In this document: one piece after another, positions 16,034-23,568 of the stretch | Numbering within the stretch: the stretch's first letter is position 1 | How the letters are laid out: each line of letters opens with the position of its first letter | Assembly: GCA_021324455.1 (NCBI GenBank) | Contig: JAJPJA010000091.1 | Span: 1-35,081, forward strand | DNA from: Pseudomonadota bacterium | Lineage (GTDB): Bacteria > Desulfobacterota > Binatia > Binatales > Binataceae | DNA length: 35,081 nt | Direction: 5' to 3' | The notes under the pieces: model-generated | The model's input: the letters and a program-made list of their open reading frames with translations, nothing else | The model's database searches: none | Told to the model about the DNA's origin: nothing | Program-made: the position numbers and the translations under genes

Positions 16034-16092
16034 CGGTACGTTAAAAGACGGCCCGGTACGCGCCGGCGCCCGACTGATGCCGGCGCCGGCGC
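16034..16092. promoter_or_regulatory. Direct repeats and a hairpin in the EthD/SDR divergent region
   Basis: CGGTACG occurs at 16034-16040 and again at 16054-16060, exactly 20 bases apart, which puts both on one face of the helix. It runs directly into an inverted repeat with nine-base arms, GCGCCGGCG (16060-16068) and CGCCGGCGC (16084-16092). The region lies between divergent start codons at 15930 and 16160. A regulator site or leader hairpin is possible. Confidence 0.35.
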
Positions 16093-16159
16093 TTTCGCGC
16101 GGAGAACATTCGTGGTAACGGTAGCCGATCCACAACAGTGCCAGGGAGAAGCTTTGCCA

Positions 16160-16945
16160 ATGGCGGACCTCTTTTCACTCGAAGGTAAAGTCGCGCTGGT
16201 AACCGGCGCCAGCAAGGAGATGGGCCGCGAGGTCGCCTATACTCTGGCCCGGCACGGCGCGGACGTGGCGGTAACCGCCCGCGACGCCAGGCAGCTCGAA
16301 GAGGCCGCGGCTTATATCAAATCCATCGGCCGCAAGTCAGTTGCCATCCCCGCCGACCTCACCAGAATCCGCGAATTGCCCTCGATCGTCAGCCGCACCG
16401 TCGAGGCGTTGGGCGGCCTCGACATCCTGATCAACGTGGCCGGGGGCGGCGATTACTCCAATTACGGCTGGGCGCTGCGCATGACCGAAGAGATGTGGGA
16501 CAACATGCTGACCCTCAATCTCAAAGCGCCCATGTTTCTGTGTCAGGCGGCAGCCAGAGTGATGAAGGAGCGGGGCGGCGGCGCGATAGTCAATATTTCG
16601 TCGGGCGCGGGCAGCGGCGCGTCGCCCCGGATGAGCAATTACGGCGCGGCCAAAGCCGGCCTGGATAACCTGTCCGAAACCCTCGCCCAGGAATGGGCCC
16701 AGTTCCGCATCCGCGTCAATGTCGTCATTTCCGGACTGGTCGATACCGCCAACGCGCGCACGTCCACCTTTGCCACGCCCGACCGCGAGGCGACGCTGGT
16801 CAAGCAGATGCCGCTGGGTCGAATCGGGCAGCCGCGCGATATCGCCGCCGCGGTGCTGTACCTGGTATCGCCGGCCGCGGAATGGGTGACCGGAATCAAG
16901 GTTCCAATCAACGGCGGCGCCGGACGCCTGCGCCCCTTCGGCTAA
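16160..16945 (+). CDS. Short-chain dehydrogenase/reductase (classical SDR)
   Basis: A 261-residue classical SDR. The Rossmann dinucleotide motif is TGASKEMG (residues 15-22), followed by the variant NVAGG (for NNAG) near 93-97. The catalytic set is Ser148 in NISSGAGSGASP with Tyr161 and Lys165 in SNYGAAK. The C-terminus PLGRIGQPRDIAAAVLYLVSPAAEWVTGIKVPINGGAG is typical of FabG-like enzymes. It oxidises or reduces a hydroxyl/keto group with NAD(P)(H); the substrate is unknown. I place the start at the ATG at 16160, after AGGGAGA and right before the domain. A reading from 16004 would add 52 unsupported residues and cover the divergent promoter region. Confidence 0.92.
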   Translation: MADLFSLEGKVALVTGASKEMGREVAYTLARHGADVAVTARDARQLEEAAAYIKSIGRKSVAIPADLTRIRELPSIVSRTVEALGGLDILINVAGGGDYSNYGWALRMTEEMWDNMLTLNLKAPMFLCQAAARVMKERGGGAIVNISSGAGSGASPRMSNYGAAKAGLDNLSETLAQEWAQFRIRVNVVISGLVDTANARTSTFATPDREATLVKQMPLGRIGQPRDIAAAVLYLVSPAAEWVTGIKVPINGGAGRLRPFG

Positions 16946-17147
16946 AAAGGCATTGAGGATCTCCGCAGGCTTCTGACCCCGGCCCACAACGACTGCTTCG
17001 CGGGCATTCCGGCTTCCACTCCACCTGCGGTCTGACCGCCGATATCTGCCTGCTGTTCACGGCCAATGGCGGCTGTATGCGCGCCGGCGGCATTGTTCAT
17101 CCCGTCGTTCATCCGGGGAGCTGGATTTGGATAAAATGGCGGGCGGC

Positions 17148-17164
17148 GGAACCGCGGCGGTTCC
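17148..17164 (+). promoter_or_regulatory. Small hairpin upstream of the TPR gene
   Basis: GGAACCG and CGGTTCC form a perfect seven-base stem with a three-base loop, ending 31 bases before the TPR gene's ATG. No T tract follows, so a leader structure is more likely than a terminator. The remaining gap 16946-17195 holds nothing I can support as a gene. Confidence 0.3.
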
Positions 17165-17195
17165 AGACCAACGCATCGAAACGGAGCATCGCTGA

Positions 17196-17534
17196 ATGGC
17201 AGACAAAGAGGAACTTTACGACGAGGCGGTCGATCTTTACGCCGACGAAAAATACGATGAGGCAATCGAAGTCTACAAAAAGGCTCTGGAAGCCGATCCC
17301 AGATACGCCGACGCCATCCACGGCCTCACCATGTGCTACCAGGCCAAGGGCGACTTCGACGCAGCCATCGATCTGACCCGCAAATACATCGAGCAGGAAC
17401 CCGAGGACATCCTGGCCTGGACCAATCTGAGCATGTTCTACCAGAAGAAAGGGATGGTACCGGAGGCGGAAAAGGCGGGGGCGGAGGCGCGGCGGCTGGA
17501 TTGGAAACGCCAGCTCAAAGAAGGTAAGCATTAG
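17196..17534 (+). CDS. Small TPR-repeat protein
   Basis: A 112-residue soluble protein made almost wholly of three tetratricopeptide repeats. These are roughly residues 4-36 (YDEAVDLYADEKYDEAIEVYKKALEADP), 37-70 (YADAIHGLTMCYQAKGDFDAAIDLTRKYIEQEP) and 71-104 (ILAWTNLSMFYQKKGMVPEAEKAGAEARRL). Such units bind partner proteins, so this is a likely adaptor; the partner is unknown. CGGAG lies nine bases before the ATG. It is 49 bp upstream of the purine permease on the same strand. Confidence 0.88.
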   Translation: MADKEELYDEAVDLYADEKYDEAIEVYKKALEADPRYADAIHGLTMCYQAKGDFDAAIDLTRKYIEQEPEDILAWTNLSMFYQKKGMVPEAEKAGAEARRLDWKRQLKEGKH

Positions 17535-17583
17535 TTGGCCCGCGCATCCGCAAAACTGCTGAAGATGCGCGCCGCCGCTTAAG

Positions 17584-18978
17584 ATGCCCCGCTCCGCCGC
17601 TCCAATACCCGCCGCGGGTGAGGACACGGCTACAGGCCGTGATCCGCACCGGGGAGCGGGAACTCCACTGCGCGCGATTGCGGCTTTCTTCGACTTCGAG
17701 CGGCATCGGACCACCTTCCGACGCGAAATCGCCGCCGGGCTCACCACCTTCATCACGATGTCCTACATCATCGCGGTCAATCCCGCGATTCTCAAAGAAG
17801 CCGGCATCCCGGCGGGCCCCGCGATGGTGGCGACGATTGGCGCCGCCGTCATCGGCACCCTGATCATGGGCCTGTACGCGAACCGTCCTTTCGCGATCGC
17901 GCCCTACATGGGCGAGAACGCTTTTATCGCATTCACGGTGGTGAAGATGATGGGCTTCTCGTGGCAGACCGCGCTGGCGGCGGTGTTCCTGAGCGGGGTG
18001 CTGTTCGTGGCCCTGACGGCGGCGCGAATCCGTCAATGGCTGCTCGACTCCGTGCCCTTGGGCCTGCGCTACAGCTTTGCCGCGGGTATCGGAATGTTTT
18101 TGGTCTTCATCGGCATGAACGAAGCCGGCATCGTGGCGCTGGGCGTGCCGGGCGCGCCGGTGCGAATCGGGATGCTGACCTCGCCGCAGGTGCTGGCCGC
18201 GGTCGGATGCTTTTTGCTGATCGCGGTGCTGACCATATGGGAAGTGCCGGGCGCGATCCTGATCGGAATCCTGGGGACCGGCGCCGCCTGCTTTTTGCTC
18301 GGCCTGGCGCCGGCACCCGCACGCTGGATTGGCGCGCCGCCCGATCCGCGTCCGCTCATATTTCAGATCGACCTGCGCCATGCGCTCAGCTGGCCCTTCG
18401 CCGGAGTGCTGCTGACCATCTTCATGATGGCGTTTATCGATACGCTGGGTTCGCTGATCGGACTATCGGCGCGCGCCGGATTTCTCGACCACCAGGGGCG
18501 CCTGCCGCAGATCGAACGGCCGATGCTGGCCGACGCGATCGCGACCACCGCGGCCGGACTGATCGGCACGACCACCTCCGGCGCCTACATCGAATCCGCC
18601 ACCGGAATCGCGGCCGGCGGACGCACCGGTCTGACCGCGCTGGTGGCGGCGCTGCTGTTCGCCTCGGCGCTGTTTGTCGCCCCGCTTATCACCGCGCTTC
18701 CGCCCGCGGCCTACAGCCCGGCGCTGATCATCGTCGGGCTGCAGATGCTGACGCCGATTTCCATGATCGATTTCAACGATTTGACCGAAACGATCCCGGC
18801 CTTCGCCGTGGTGCTGCTGATGAGCTTTACCTACAACATCGGCGTGGGCATCACCGGCGGCTTCGTGCTCTACCCCTTGTTCAAGCTGATGACCGGACGG
18901 GCGCGCGAGGTGCGTCCCGGTCTGTGGGTTCTGAGCGGGTTTTCGCTGCTGTTTTTTATCTTTTATCCCTACCGCTGA
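17584..18978 (+). CDS. NCS2/AzgA-family purine (adenine/guanine/hypoxanthine) permease
   Basis: A 464-residue, multi-helix inner-membrane transporter of the AzgA branch of the NCS2 nucleobase family, which imports purines with protons. Diagnostic stretches are FRREIAAGLTTFITMSYIIAVNP in the first helix and IAPYMGENAFIAFTVVKMMG in helix 3. The substrate-site helices read FMMAFIDTLGSLIGLSARAG and TTTSGAYIESATGIAAGGRTGLTALV. The N-terminus before residue 30 is low-complexity and not conserved, so a later start is possible; no clear ribosome site precedes the ATG at 17584. It ends 19 bp before the convergent aminoacylase gene. No purine-salvage gene is next to it. Confidence 0.93.
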   Translation: MPRSAAPIPAAGEDTATGRDPHRGAGTPLRAIAAFFDFERHRTTFRREIAAGLTTFITMSYIIAVNPAILKEAGIPAGPAMVATIGAAVIGTLIMGLYANRPFAIAPYMGENAFIAFTVVKMMGFSWQTALAAVFLSGVLFVALTAARIRQWLLDSVPLGLRYSFAAGIGMFLVFIGMNEAGIVALGVPGAPVRIGMLTSPQVLAAVGCFLLIAVLTIWEVPGAILIGILGTGAACFLLGLAPAPARWIGAPPDPRPLIFQIDLRHALSWPFAGVLLTIFMMAFIDTLGSLIGLSARAGFLDHQGRLPQIERPMLADAIATTAAGLIGTTTSGAYIESATGIAAGGRTGLTALVAALLFASALFVAPLITALPPAAYSPALIIVGLQMLTPISMIDFNDLTETIPAFAVVLLMSFTYNIGVGITGGFVLYPLFKLMTGRAREVRPGLWVLSGFSLLFFIFYPYR

Positions 18979-18997
18979 ACCGCAATCGGAGAGCCGG

Positions 18998-20674
18998 TTA
19001 CTCTGCGCCCAGGCGCAACACGCGTCCGGGCATCGCTCCCGTATGCCGGCCGTGCTCGTAGAGCACCTCGCCATTGACAACCGTGTACTCGACGCCCTGT
19101 GCCGGGATCACCAGCCGCCGCCCGCCGCCGGGCAGATCGTTGAGCCATTGGGAGCGGCCGGTTGAGCCGATCGTGTTGTAGTCGAATATCGCGATGTCGG
19201 CGGGCAGCCCGGGAGCGAGGCGGCCGCGATTCGGGAATCCGAACAGCGCCGCCGGTTCCGACGTTATCCGGCGCACGGCATCTTCAAGGCTGAGCACGCC
19301 TTTGTCGCGCGACCACGTGCCGATCAGGTAGGTGGTGTAGCCGGCATCGCACAGAAGATCGACATGCGCGCCGCCGTCGGCAAGTCCGATCAGAGTGCGG
19401 CGGTCGTTGAGCAGCGGGGCCAGAATGTCTTCGTCCATCATGCTGACCGAGAACCAGGTGGCGAGGTCGTCCTCCAGCGCGATATCGATGAAAGTATCGA
19501 GCGGGTCGCGGCCGCGCTCGCGGCTGATCTCCGCGATGGTCTTTTTCTCCAGCGCCTTGAGGGCGGGATTGCTGGCCAGGTCGACATCGACGCGGTTCCA
19601 GTCGCTGGTGAAAATCTGCGGCCGGGTCATCTCCTCGCGAAACGCGCTGCGGAATTTCGGATCGCGGTAGATTCGCTTCTGCTCCTCGACCGTCTTGTTG
19701 AACAGCGATTTCCACGAATTGAGGCTCGCCATCAAAAATGGATTGCGCAGGTTAAGCTGCAGGCGCGAGGTATGCGCCGTCACCTGCGGAATTCCGCCGC
19801 GCGCGATCAACGGCTCGATGCGGTCCAAAGTTTCCAGACAGGTCTCGACATGACCATGCAGCGGCACCAGCGACAGCCATGTGACCGGCCTTCCGCTCTC
19901 GGTCAGCAACGTATCCAGGAGCTGCGCCTCTTCGTCGGACAGGGTGTCGATTTCCTGGCTGAGCGATATTTCAATCGTGCCCCGGCCCAGTTCCTTCAGA
20001 GCGTTGGCGTAACTCTTGAGCTCGTCAAGATTGGCCTGACGGCAGGCCAGCGGACGTCCCTGATAGCCGATATGCTGGCGCAGGCGCGTATGGGAAAAGC
20101 CGACCGCGCCCGCCGCGACGGCTTCTTTGACCATCGCCTTGATCTGGGCGATCTCCTGCGGACGCGCCGCCCGTTCCATCGATTCCTCGCCCATCACGTA
20201 ATGGCGAAACGGCGTCAGCGGCGCCAGAAAGGCCAGGTTAAGCGCACTGCCTCGGCGCTGCGCCGCGTCGATGTATTCGGGAAAGCTTTGCCAGTCCCAG
20301 CTGGTGCCCTGGGACAGGACGTCGAACGGAATTCCCTCGACGTTGACCAAATCCCAGGTCGCAATCTCGCGCGCCTCGGGGCGGCACGGCGCGATGCCGA
20401 CGCCGCAGTTGCCCATCACCACGCTGGTAACGCCGTGCCACGAGGAACAGGTGACCAGCGGGTCCCAGCAGATTTGCGCGTCGTAATGCGTATGGGGGTC
20501 GAAAAAGCCGGGGGCGACAATCAGCTCCGACGCGTCAATCAACTTGTGCGCGCGCTCTTTGATTTGGCCGATTTCCACCACCCGTCCGCCCGCCACGCCA
20601 ACGTCGGCCCGGAAACGATCGCGGCCGGTTCCGTCCACCACAACTCCATTCTTGATTAACAAATCCAATGCCAT
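18998..20674 (-). CDS. N-acyl-D-amino-acid deacylase-like amidohydrolase (amidohydrolase-3 family)
   Basis: A 558-residue metal-dependent hydrolase of the D-aminoacylase/dihydroorotase-like group. The N-terminal beta-sandwich reads LDLLIKNGVVVDGTGRDRF and RVVEIGQI. The first metal site is APGFFDPHTHYDAQ (His61 and His63). GVTSVVMGNCGVGIAP follows and carries the Cys found as a ligand in D-aminoacylases. The late Asp is in IGLADGGAHVDLL. The C-terminal sandwich includes GRLAPGLPADIAIFD. Members cleave N-acyl-D-amino acids or related amides and lactams; the substrate here is unproven. I place the start at the ATG at 20674, after GGGAG. A longer reading adds 53 residues without homology. It is divergent from the second SDR by 152 bp. 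Confidence 0.9.
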   Translation of the reverse strand: MALDLLIKNGVVVDGTGRDRFRADVGVAGGRVVEIGQIKERAHKLIDASELIVAPGFFDPHTHYDAQICWDPLVTCSSWHGVTSVVMGNCGVGIAPCRPEAREIATWDLVNVEGIPFDVLSQGTSWDWQSFPEYIDAAQRRGSALNLAFLAPLTPFRHYVMGEESMERAARPQEIAQIKAMVKEAVAAGAVGFSHTRLRQHIGYQGRPLACRQANLDELKSYANALKELGRGTIEISLSQEIDTLSDEEAQLLDTLLTESGRPVTWLSLVPLHGHVETCLETLDRIEPLIARGGIPQVTAHTSRLQLNLRNPFLMASLNSWKSLFNKTVEEQKRIYRDPKFRSAFREEMTRPQIFTSDWNRVDVDLASNPALKALEKKTIAEISRERGRDPLDTFIDIALEDDLATWFSVSMMDEDILAPLLNDRRTLIGLADGGAHVDLLCDAGYTTYLIGTWSRDKGVLSLEDAVRRITSEPAALFGFPNRGRLAPGLPADIAIFDYNTIGSTGRSQWLNDLPGGGRRLVIPAQGVEYTVVNGEVLYEHGRHTGAMPGRVLRLGAE

Positions 20675-20826
20675 AATCGGCGGCTCCCGTTGATTTTGGC
20701 GCGCCAGCGCAGCGCCCTGCCGAACGTGTCGATCATTGTTTAGCTCAGATGCGGCGACCGGGCTAATCCTTCCACTAACACGGCGGCCTGCTTTTGGGCT
20801 AGCCTTAAAACCAGGGAGAAACCGCG

Positions 20827-21771
20827 ATGGCACAAGACGGCAAACAGCGGCTGGCCGGCAAGGTTGCGATCGTCAGCGGCAGCGGGCGGGGGATCGGGCG
20901 GTGCGAGGCGATGCTGCTGGCGGAGCAGGGCGCCAAAGTTGTGGTCAGCGATATCGGCAAGGATCCCGATGGCAAGCGCCGCGCCGACAAAGTCGCCGGC
21001 GAAATTCGCGCCGCCGGCGGCGAGGCGGTCGCGTCCACCGACAGCGTCTCCACCCTGGAGGGAGCGCATCGCACGGTCGAACTGGCGGTCAACAGCTTCG
21101 GCGGGCTGGATATTCTGGTCAACAACGCCGGTCTGCGCGCCGCCTATCCAATCGACGAACTGACCGAGGAGCAATGGAACCTGGTGCTGGATTCGCATCT
21201 GAAGGGCACTTATGCGCTGATCAAGTACGCGGTGCCGATCTTCCGCCGCCAGCGCTCGGGTGTAATCATCAACACCGGTTCCGAATCCGGTTTGGGGCAT
21301 CCGTTCAACTCCGCCTATGCCGCCGCCAAAGAGGGCATCGCGGGACTGACGCGCAGCCTGGCGCGCGAGTTGGGGCGCCTGGGTATCCGATGCAACATGA
21401 TTCGGCCGCGCGCGGCAACGCCCGGCGGTCCTGAGTTCATGGAGATGTATCAGAAGTGGATGCCGATTGCGCAGGCACTGGGACCGTACTGGCTGGGCGA
21501 GCGCGGCCACGTGCGCAGCGGCGAGATGAAGCCGGAGCGGGTCGCGGCGCTGGTGGTATGGCTGTGCACCGACGCCGCGCGCGAGGTTAACGGCCGCGGG
21601 TTTTACGTGGCCGGCGACGAGGTGGGCCTGTGGTCCGAACCGCAACTGGTCCGATGCCTGACGCGTCCGGGCGGCTGGGACCTCGACGCGCTGGATCAAA
21701 CCGGTCCCGAGAGTCTGATTTTCGATCTGACCAACAGGTTCGCGATCAAAGGGCCGTCAGGCACAAATTGA
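20827..21771 (+). CDS. Short-chain dehydrogenase/reductase (extended C-terminus)
   Basis: A 314-residue SDR. It has the nucleotide-binding SGSGRGIG (residues 17-24), an NNAG motif near 99-102, and the catalytic Ser152, Tyr164 and Lys168 (NTGSESGLGHPFNSAYAAAK). It resembles the hydroxyacyl-CoA dehydrogenase part of peroxisomal multifunctional enzyme 2, with the motif GRGFYVAGDEVGLWSEP. It has about 40 extra C-terminal residues (LTRPGGWDLDALDQTGPESLIF). The usual use is oxidation of a 3-hydroxyacyl-CoA or steroid alcohol; the substrate is not known. AGGGAGA lies eight bases before the ATG. The next gene, arsS, starts 20 bases after the stop, so the two are likely in one operon. Confidence 0.9.
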   Translation: MAQDGKQRLAGKVAIVSGSGRGIGRCEAMLLAEQGAKVVVSDIGKDPDGKRRADKVAGEIRAAGGEAVASTDSVSTLEGAHRTVELAVNSFGGLDILVNNAGLRAAYPIDELTEEQWNLVLDSHLKGTYALIKYAVPIFRRQRSGVIINTGSESGLGHPFNSAYAAAKEGIAGLTRSLARELGRLGIRCNMIRPRAATPGGPEFMEMYQKWMPIAQALGPYWLGERGHVRSGEMKPERVAALVVWLCTDAAREVNGRGFYVAGDEVGLWSEPQLVRCLTRPGGWDLDALDQTGPESLIFDLTNRFAIKGPSGTN

Positions 21772-21790
21772 AGCGCCTGGATGTCATTGC

Positions 21791-22771
21791 ATGAAACACC
21801 GCGATATTGCTGCGGCGCCTGATTTCAACTCGGCCCTGCGCGCGCATGGAATCCCGCCGCTGCGCCGGACAGCGCCGCGAACGCTCCAGATCAACCTCGG
21901 CAAGCTGTGCAACCAGGCGTGCCATCATTGCCACGTCGACGCCGGGCCCGGGCGCAAGGAGCGGATGTCCGCGGCGGTCGCGCGGCGCCTGATGACGGTG
22001 CTGGCGGCGAGCCCCGCTATCGGTACCGTGGACGTGACCGGCGGCGCCCCTGAACTCAATGACAACTTCGGCTACATCGTGGAGAGTGCGCGCGCTTTGG
22101 GCCGGCATGTGATAGTCCGCTGCAACCTGACCGTGCTGTTCGTGCCCGGGATGCAATGGCTGCCGGATTTCTACCGCGGCGCGCAGGTCGAGCTGGTCTG
22201 CTCTCTGCCCTGTTACACGGCCGCCAACGTCGAACAGCAGCGCGGCAAAGGCGTGTTCGAGCAGAGTATCGCGGCGCTGCGCAGGCTGAACGCAATCGGC
22301 TACGGCCGCTCGGGGCTGCGGCTGAACCTGGTTTACAATCCGGTGGGCGCTTTCCTGCCGCCGCCGCAGGCCGAACTCGAAGCGCGCTACCGCGAGGAAC
22401 TGCGCCGCTTCGGCGTCGAGTTCGATCGCCTGTTCACGATCACCAATATGCCGATTAAGCGCTTCGCGCGGCAGTTGAGGGATTGGGACAAGAGCTCCGA
22501 ATACATGGGCCTGCTGGTCAACCATTTCAATCCCGCCACGGTGGCGGGCCTGATGTGCCGCTCGCTGGTAAGCGCGGGCTACGAGGGCACGCTGTACGAT
22601 TGCGACTTCAACCAGATGCTGGAAATACCGCTGACGGCGCGCGGCCGCATCCTCACCGTCTGGGACATGGACGACCTGGCAAGCCTTGAAGGGACGGCGA
22701 TTGCCACCGCGCCGCATTGCTTCGGATGCACCGCCGGAGCGGGTTCAAGCTGCGGCGGCGCGATCGACTGA
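21791..22771 (+). CDS. arsS: Arsenosugar biosynthesis radical SAM protein ArsS
   Basis: A 326-residue radical SAM enzyme. The [4Fe-4S] motif C-x3-C-x2-C is LCNQACHHCHVDAGP (Cys40, Cys44, Cys47), the diagnostic ArsS opening. It is followed by TVDVTGGAPELNDNF and YVE-like strands of the barrel. The C-terminal DUF3641 region supplies more cysteines: LMCRSLVSAGYEGTLYDCDFNQML and the terminal HCFGCTAGAGSSCGG. The family is linked to transfer of the 5'-deoxyadenosyl group to dimethylarsenite in arsenosugar formation. No arsM methyltransferase or ars operon gene is in this window. An SDR precedes it by 20 bases. It ends 15 bases before a convergent gene. Confidence 0.94.
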   Translation: MKHRDIAAAPDFNSALRAHGIPPLRRTAPRTLQINLGKLCNQACHHCHVDAGPGRKERMSAAVARRLMTVLAASPAIGTVDVTGGAPELNDNFGYIVESARALGRHVIVRCNLTVLFVPGMQWLPDFYRGAQVELVCSLPCYTAANVEQQRGKGVFEQSIAALRRLNAIGYGRSGLRLNLVYNPVGAFLPPPQAELEARYREELRRFGVEFDRLFTITNMPIKRFARQLRDWDKSSEYMGLLVNHFNPATVAGLMCRSLVSAGYEGTLYDCDFNQMLEIPLTARGRILTVWDMDDLASLEGTAIATAPHCFGCTAGAGSSCGGAID

Positions 22772-22785
22772 AGCGGCGCAGTCCC

Positions 22786-23235
22786 TCACCGGCCCGAACG
22801 CCCGCGCGGCCCAGTCTCCGCATCCCCTGACGCCTGGACTGGAACCGGGGTTCGCCGCAAAATCCATTGCTCCCCCTGCTCTTCGACAACCGCCGAAGCG
22901 GTGGCGGGCATGCATACGATGTCGCCGAAGATATTGATGCCGTTGTGGACGAGAAAACTCTGAACGACGAGGTTCGCTTCGGTGCGGCGGGCGGCGCGCA
23001 TAAAGAAACGCCGGCGCGCGCGGCGATTATCGCCGCGGCATTCATCAATCATCCGGTCCGGCGACAGCCGGAGCGCGCGGCACAAACGCAGCAAAATTCC
23101 GGTCCGTTCGGCGACCTCATCGGCGGAGCATCCGATCCGATGCGTCAATTCGCGGCGCCACAGCTCCACCGTCCGGCTGTGGATCCATTCGCCGCCGATC
23201 ATATTGGAGTGATTACAGCCAGTCGGGTTTTTCAT
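22786..23235 (-). CDS. Small protein with lone recombinase core-binding-like domain (B), function unknown
   Basis: About 149 residues from the ATG at 23235 (or 138 from the ATG at 23202); neither has a clear ribosome site, and the first overlaps the preceding gene by 23 bases, so translational coupling is likely. The core reads ERTGILLRLCRALRLSPDRMIDECR, then RRARRRFFMRAARR, TEANLVVQSFLVHNGINIFGDIV and a short tail. The pattern R-x-x-I-L-x-x-C...SPD-x-M-x-x-E...V-x-x-F-x-x-x-NG matches its upstream neighbour and resembles the SAM-like core-binding domain of tyrosine recombinases. No catalytic Arg-His-Arg-Tyr domain follows. I do not recognise a named family. It is third in a minus-strand run after the nitroreductase and the neighbour mini-gene. 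Confidence 0.65.
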   Translation of the reverse strand: MKNPTGCNHSNMIGGEWIHSRTVELWRRELTHRIGCSADEVAERTGILLRLCRALRLSPDRMIDECRGDNRRARRRFFMRAARRTEANLVVQSFLVHNGINIFGDIVCMPATASAVVEEQGEQWILRRTPVPVQASGDAETGPRGRSGR

Positions 23236-23560
23236 TGGGCAGCCGGCGGCCGTTGGCGATAAAGAAACCGCGGATGACGTTGCCGCGGGCGGTGCGCTCG
23301 CTCCAGGTTCCCGAAATCCGCGCGGAGAACTCCCTGACCCGATCCGAGTAGAAGTTGCGCTTTTTGTATTTCTGCGTCTCGACGTCGAAAATCTCGGCCA
23401 CCATCTGATCCGGAGAGCGGCCCACGAACGCGCAGAATTCGGCCAGGATCGCAAGACGCTGCTGCTGTTCGGCGCCGCTCAGCCCCTTGCCTTTCAGATC
23501 CTCGACGTATTTGCGCACGGCGGCGGAAGCATCAAATGCGTGTTCGGTCATCGGCGTCAT
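23213..23560 (-). CDS. Small protein with lone recombinase core-binding-like domain (A), function unknown
   Basis: A 115-residue protein that looks like an isolated SAM-like core-binding domain of phage/XerC-type integrases. An N-terminal helix (ASAAVRKYVEDLKGKGLSGAEQQQRLAILAEFCAFVG) is followed by RSPDQMVAEIFDVETQKY. Next comes YSDRVREFSARIS, then SERTARGNVIRGFFIANGRRLP, as in the helices that precede an integrase catalytic domain. That catalytic domain is absent: the protein stops at once after ten more residues. The ATG at 23560 lies eight bases after the nitroreductase stop (another in-frame ATG is at 23551). The next gene overlaps its end. The family resemblance is by eye and its role, for example DNA binding or regulation, is unknown. 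Confidence 0.72.
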   Translation of the reverse strand: MTPMTEHAFDASAAVRKYVEDLKGKGLSGAEQQQRLAILAEFCAFVGRSPDQMVAEIFDVETQKYKKRNFYSDRVREFSARISGTWSERTARGNVIRGFFIANGRRLPNEKPDWL

Positions 23561-23568
23561 CCGGGCGG

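Noticed and set aside
19364..20659. A 431-residue plus-strand frame opposite the D-aminoacylase-like gene
   Set aside because: Antisense shadow of a gene whose metal-binding motifs are intact; no family features.
20697..20706. Palindrome TGGCGCGCCA between the aminoacylase-like and SDR genes
   Set aside because: A ten-base GC palindrome is expected by chance in sequence this GC-rich, and nothing else supports an operator.
22786..23560. A complete integrase or genomic-island boundary at this place
   Set aside because: No catalytic recombinase domain, no tRNA, no direct-repeat attachment site and no change in base composition are visible.
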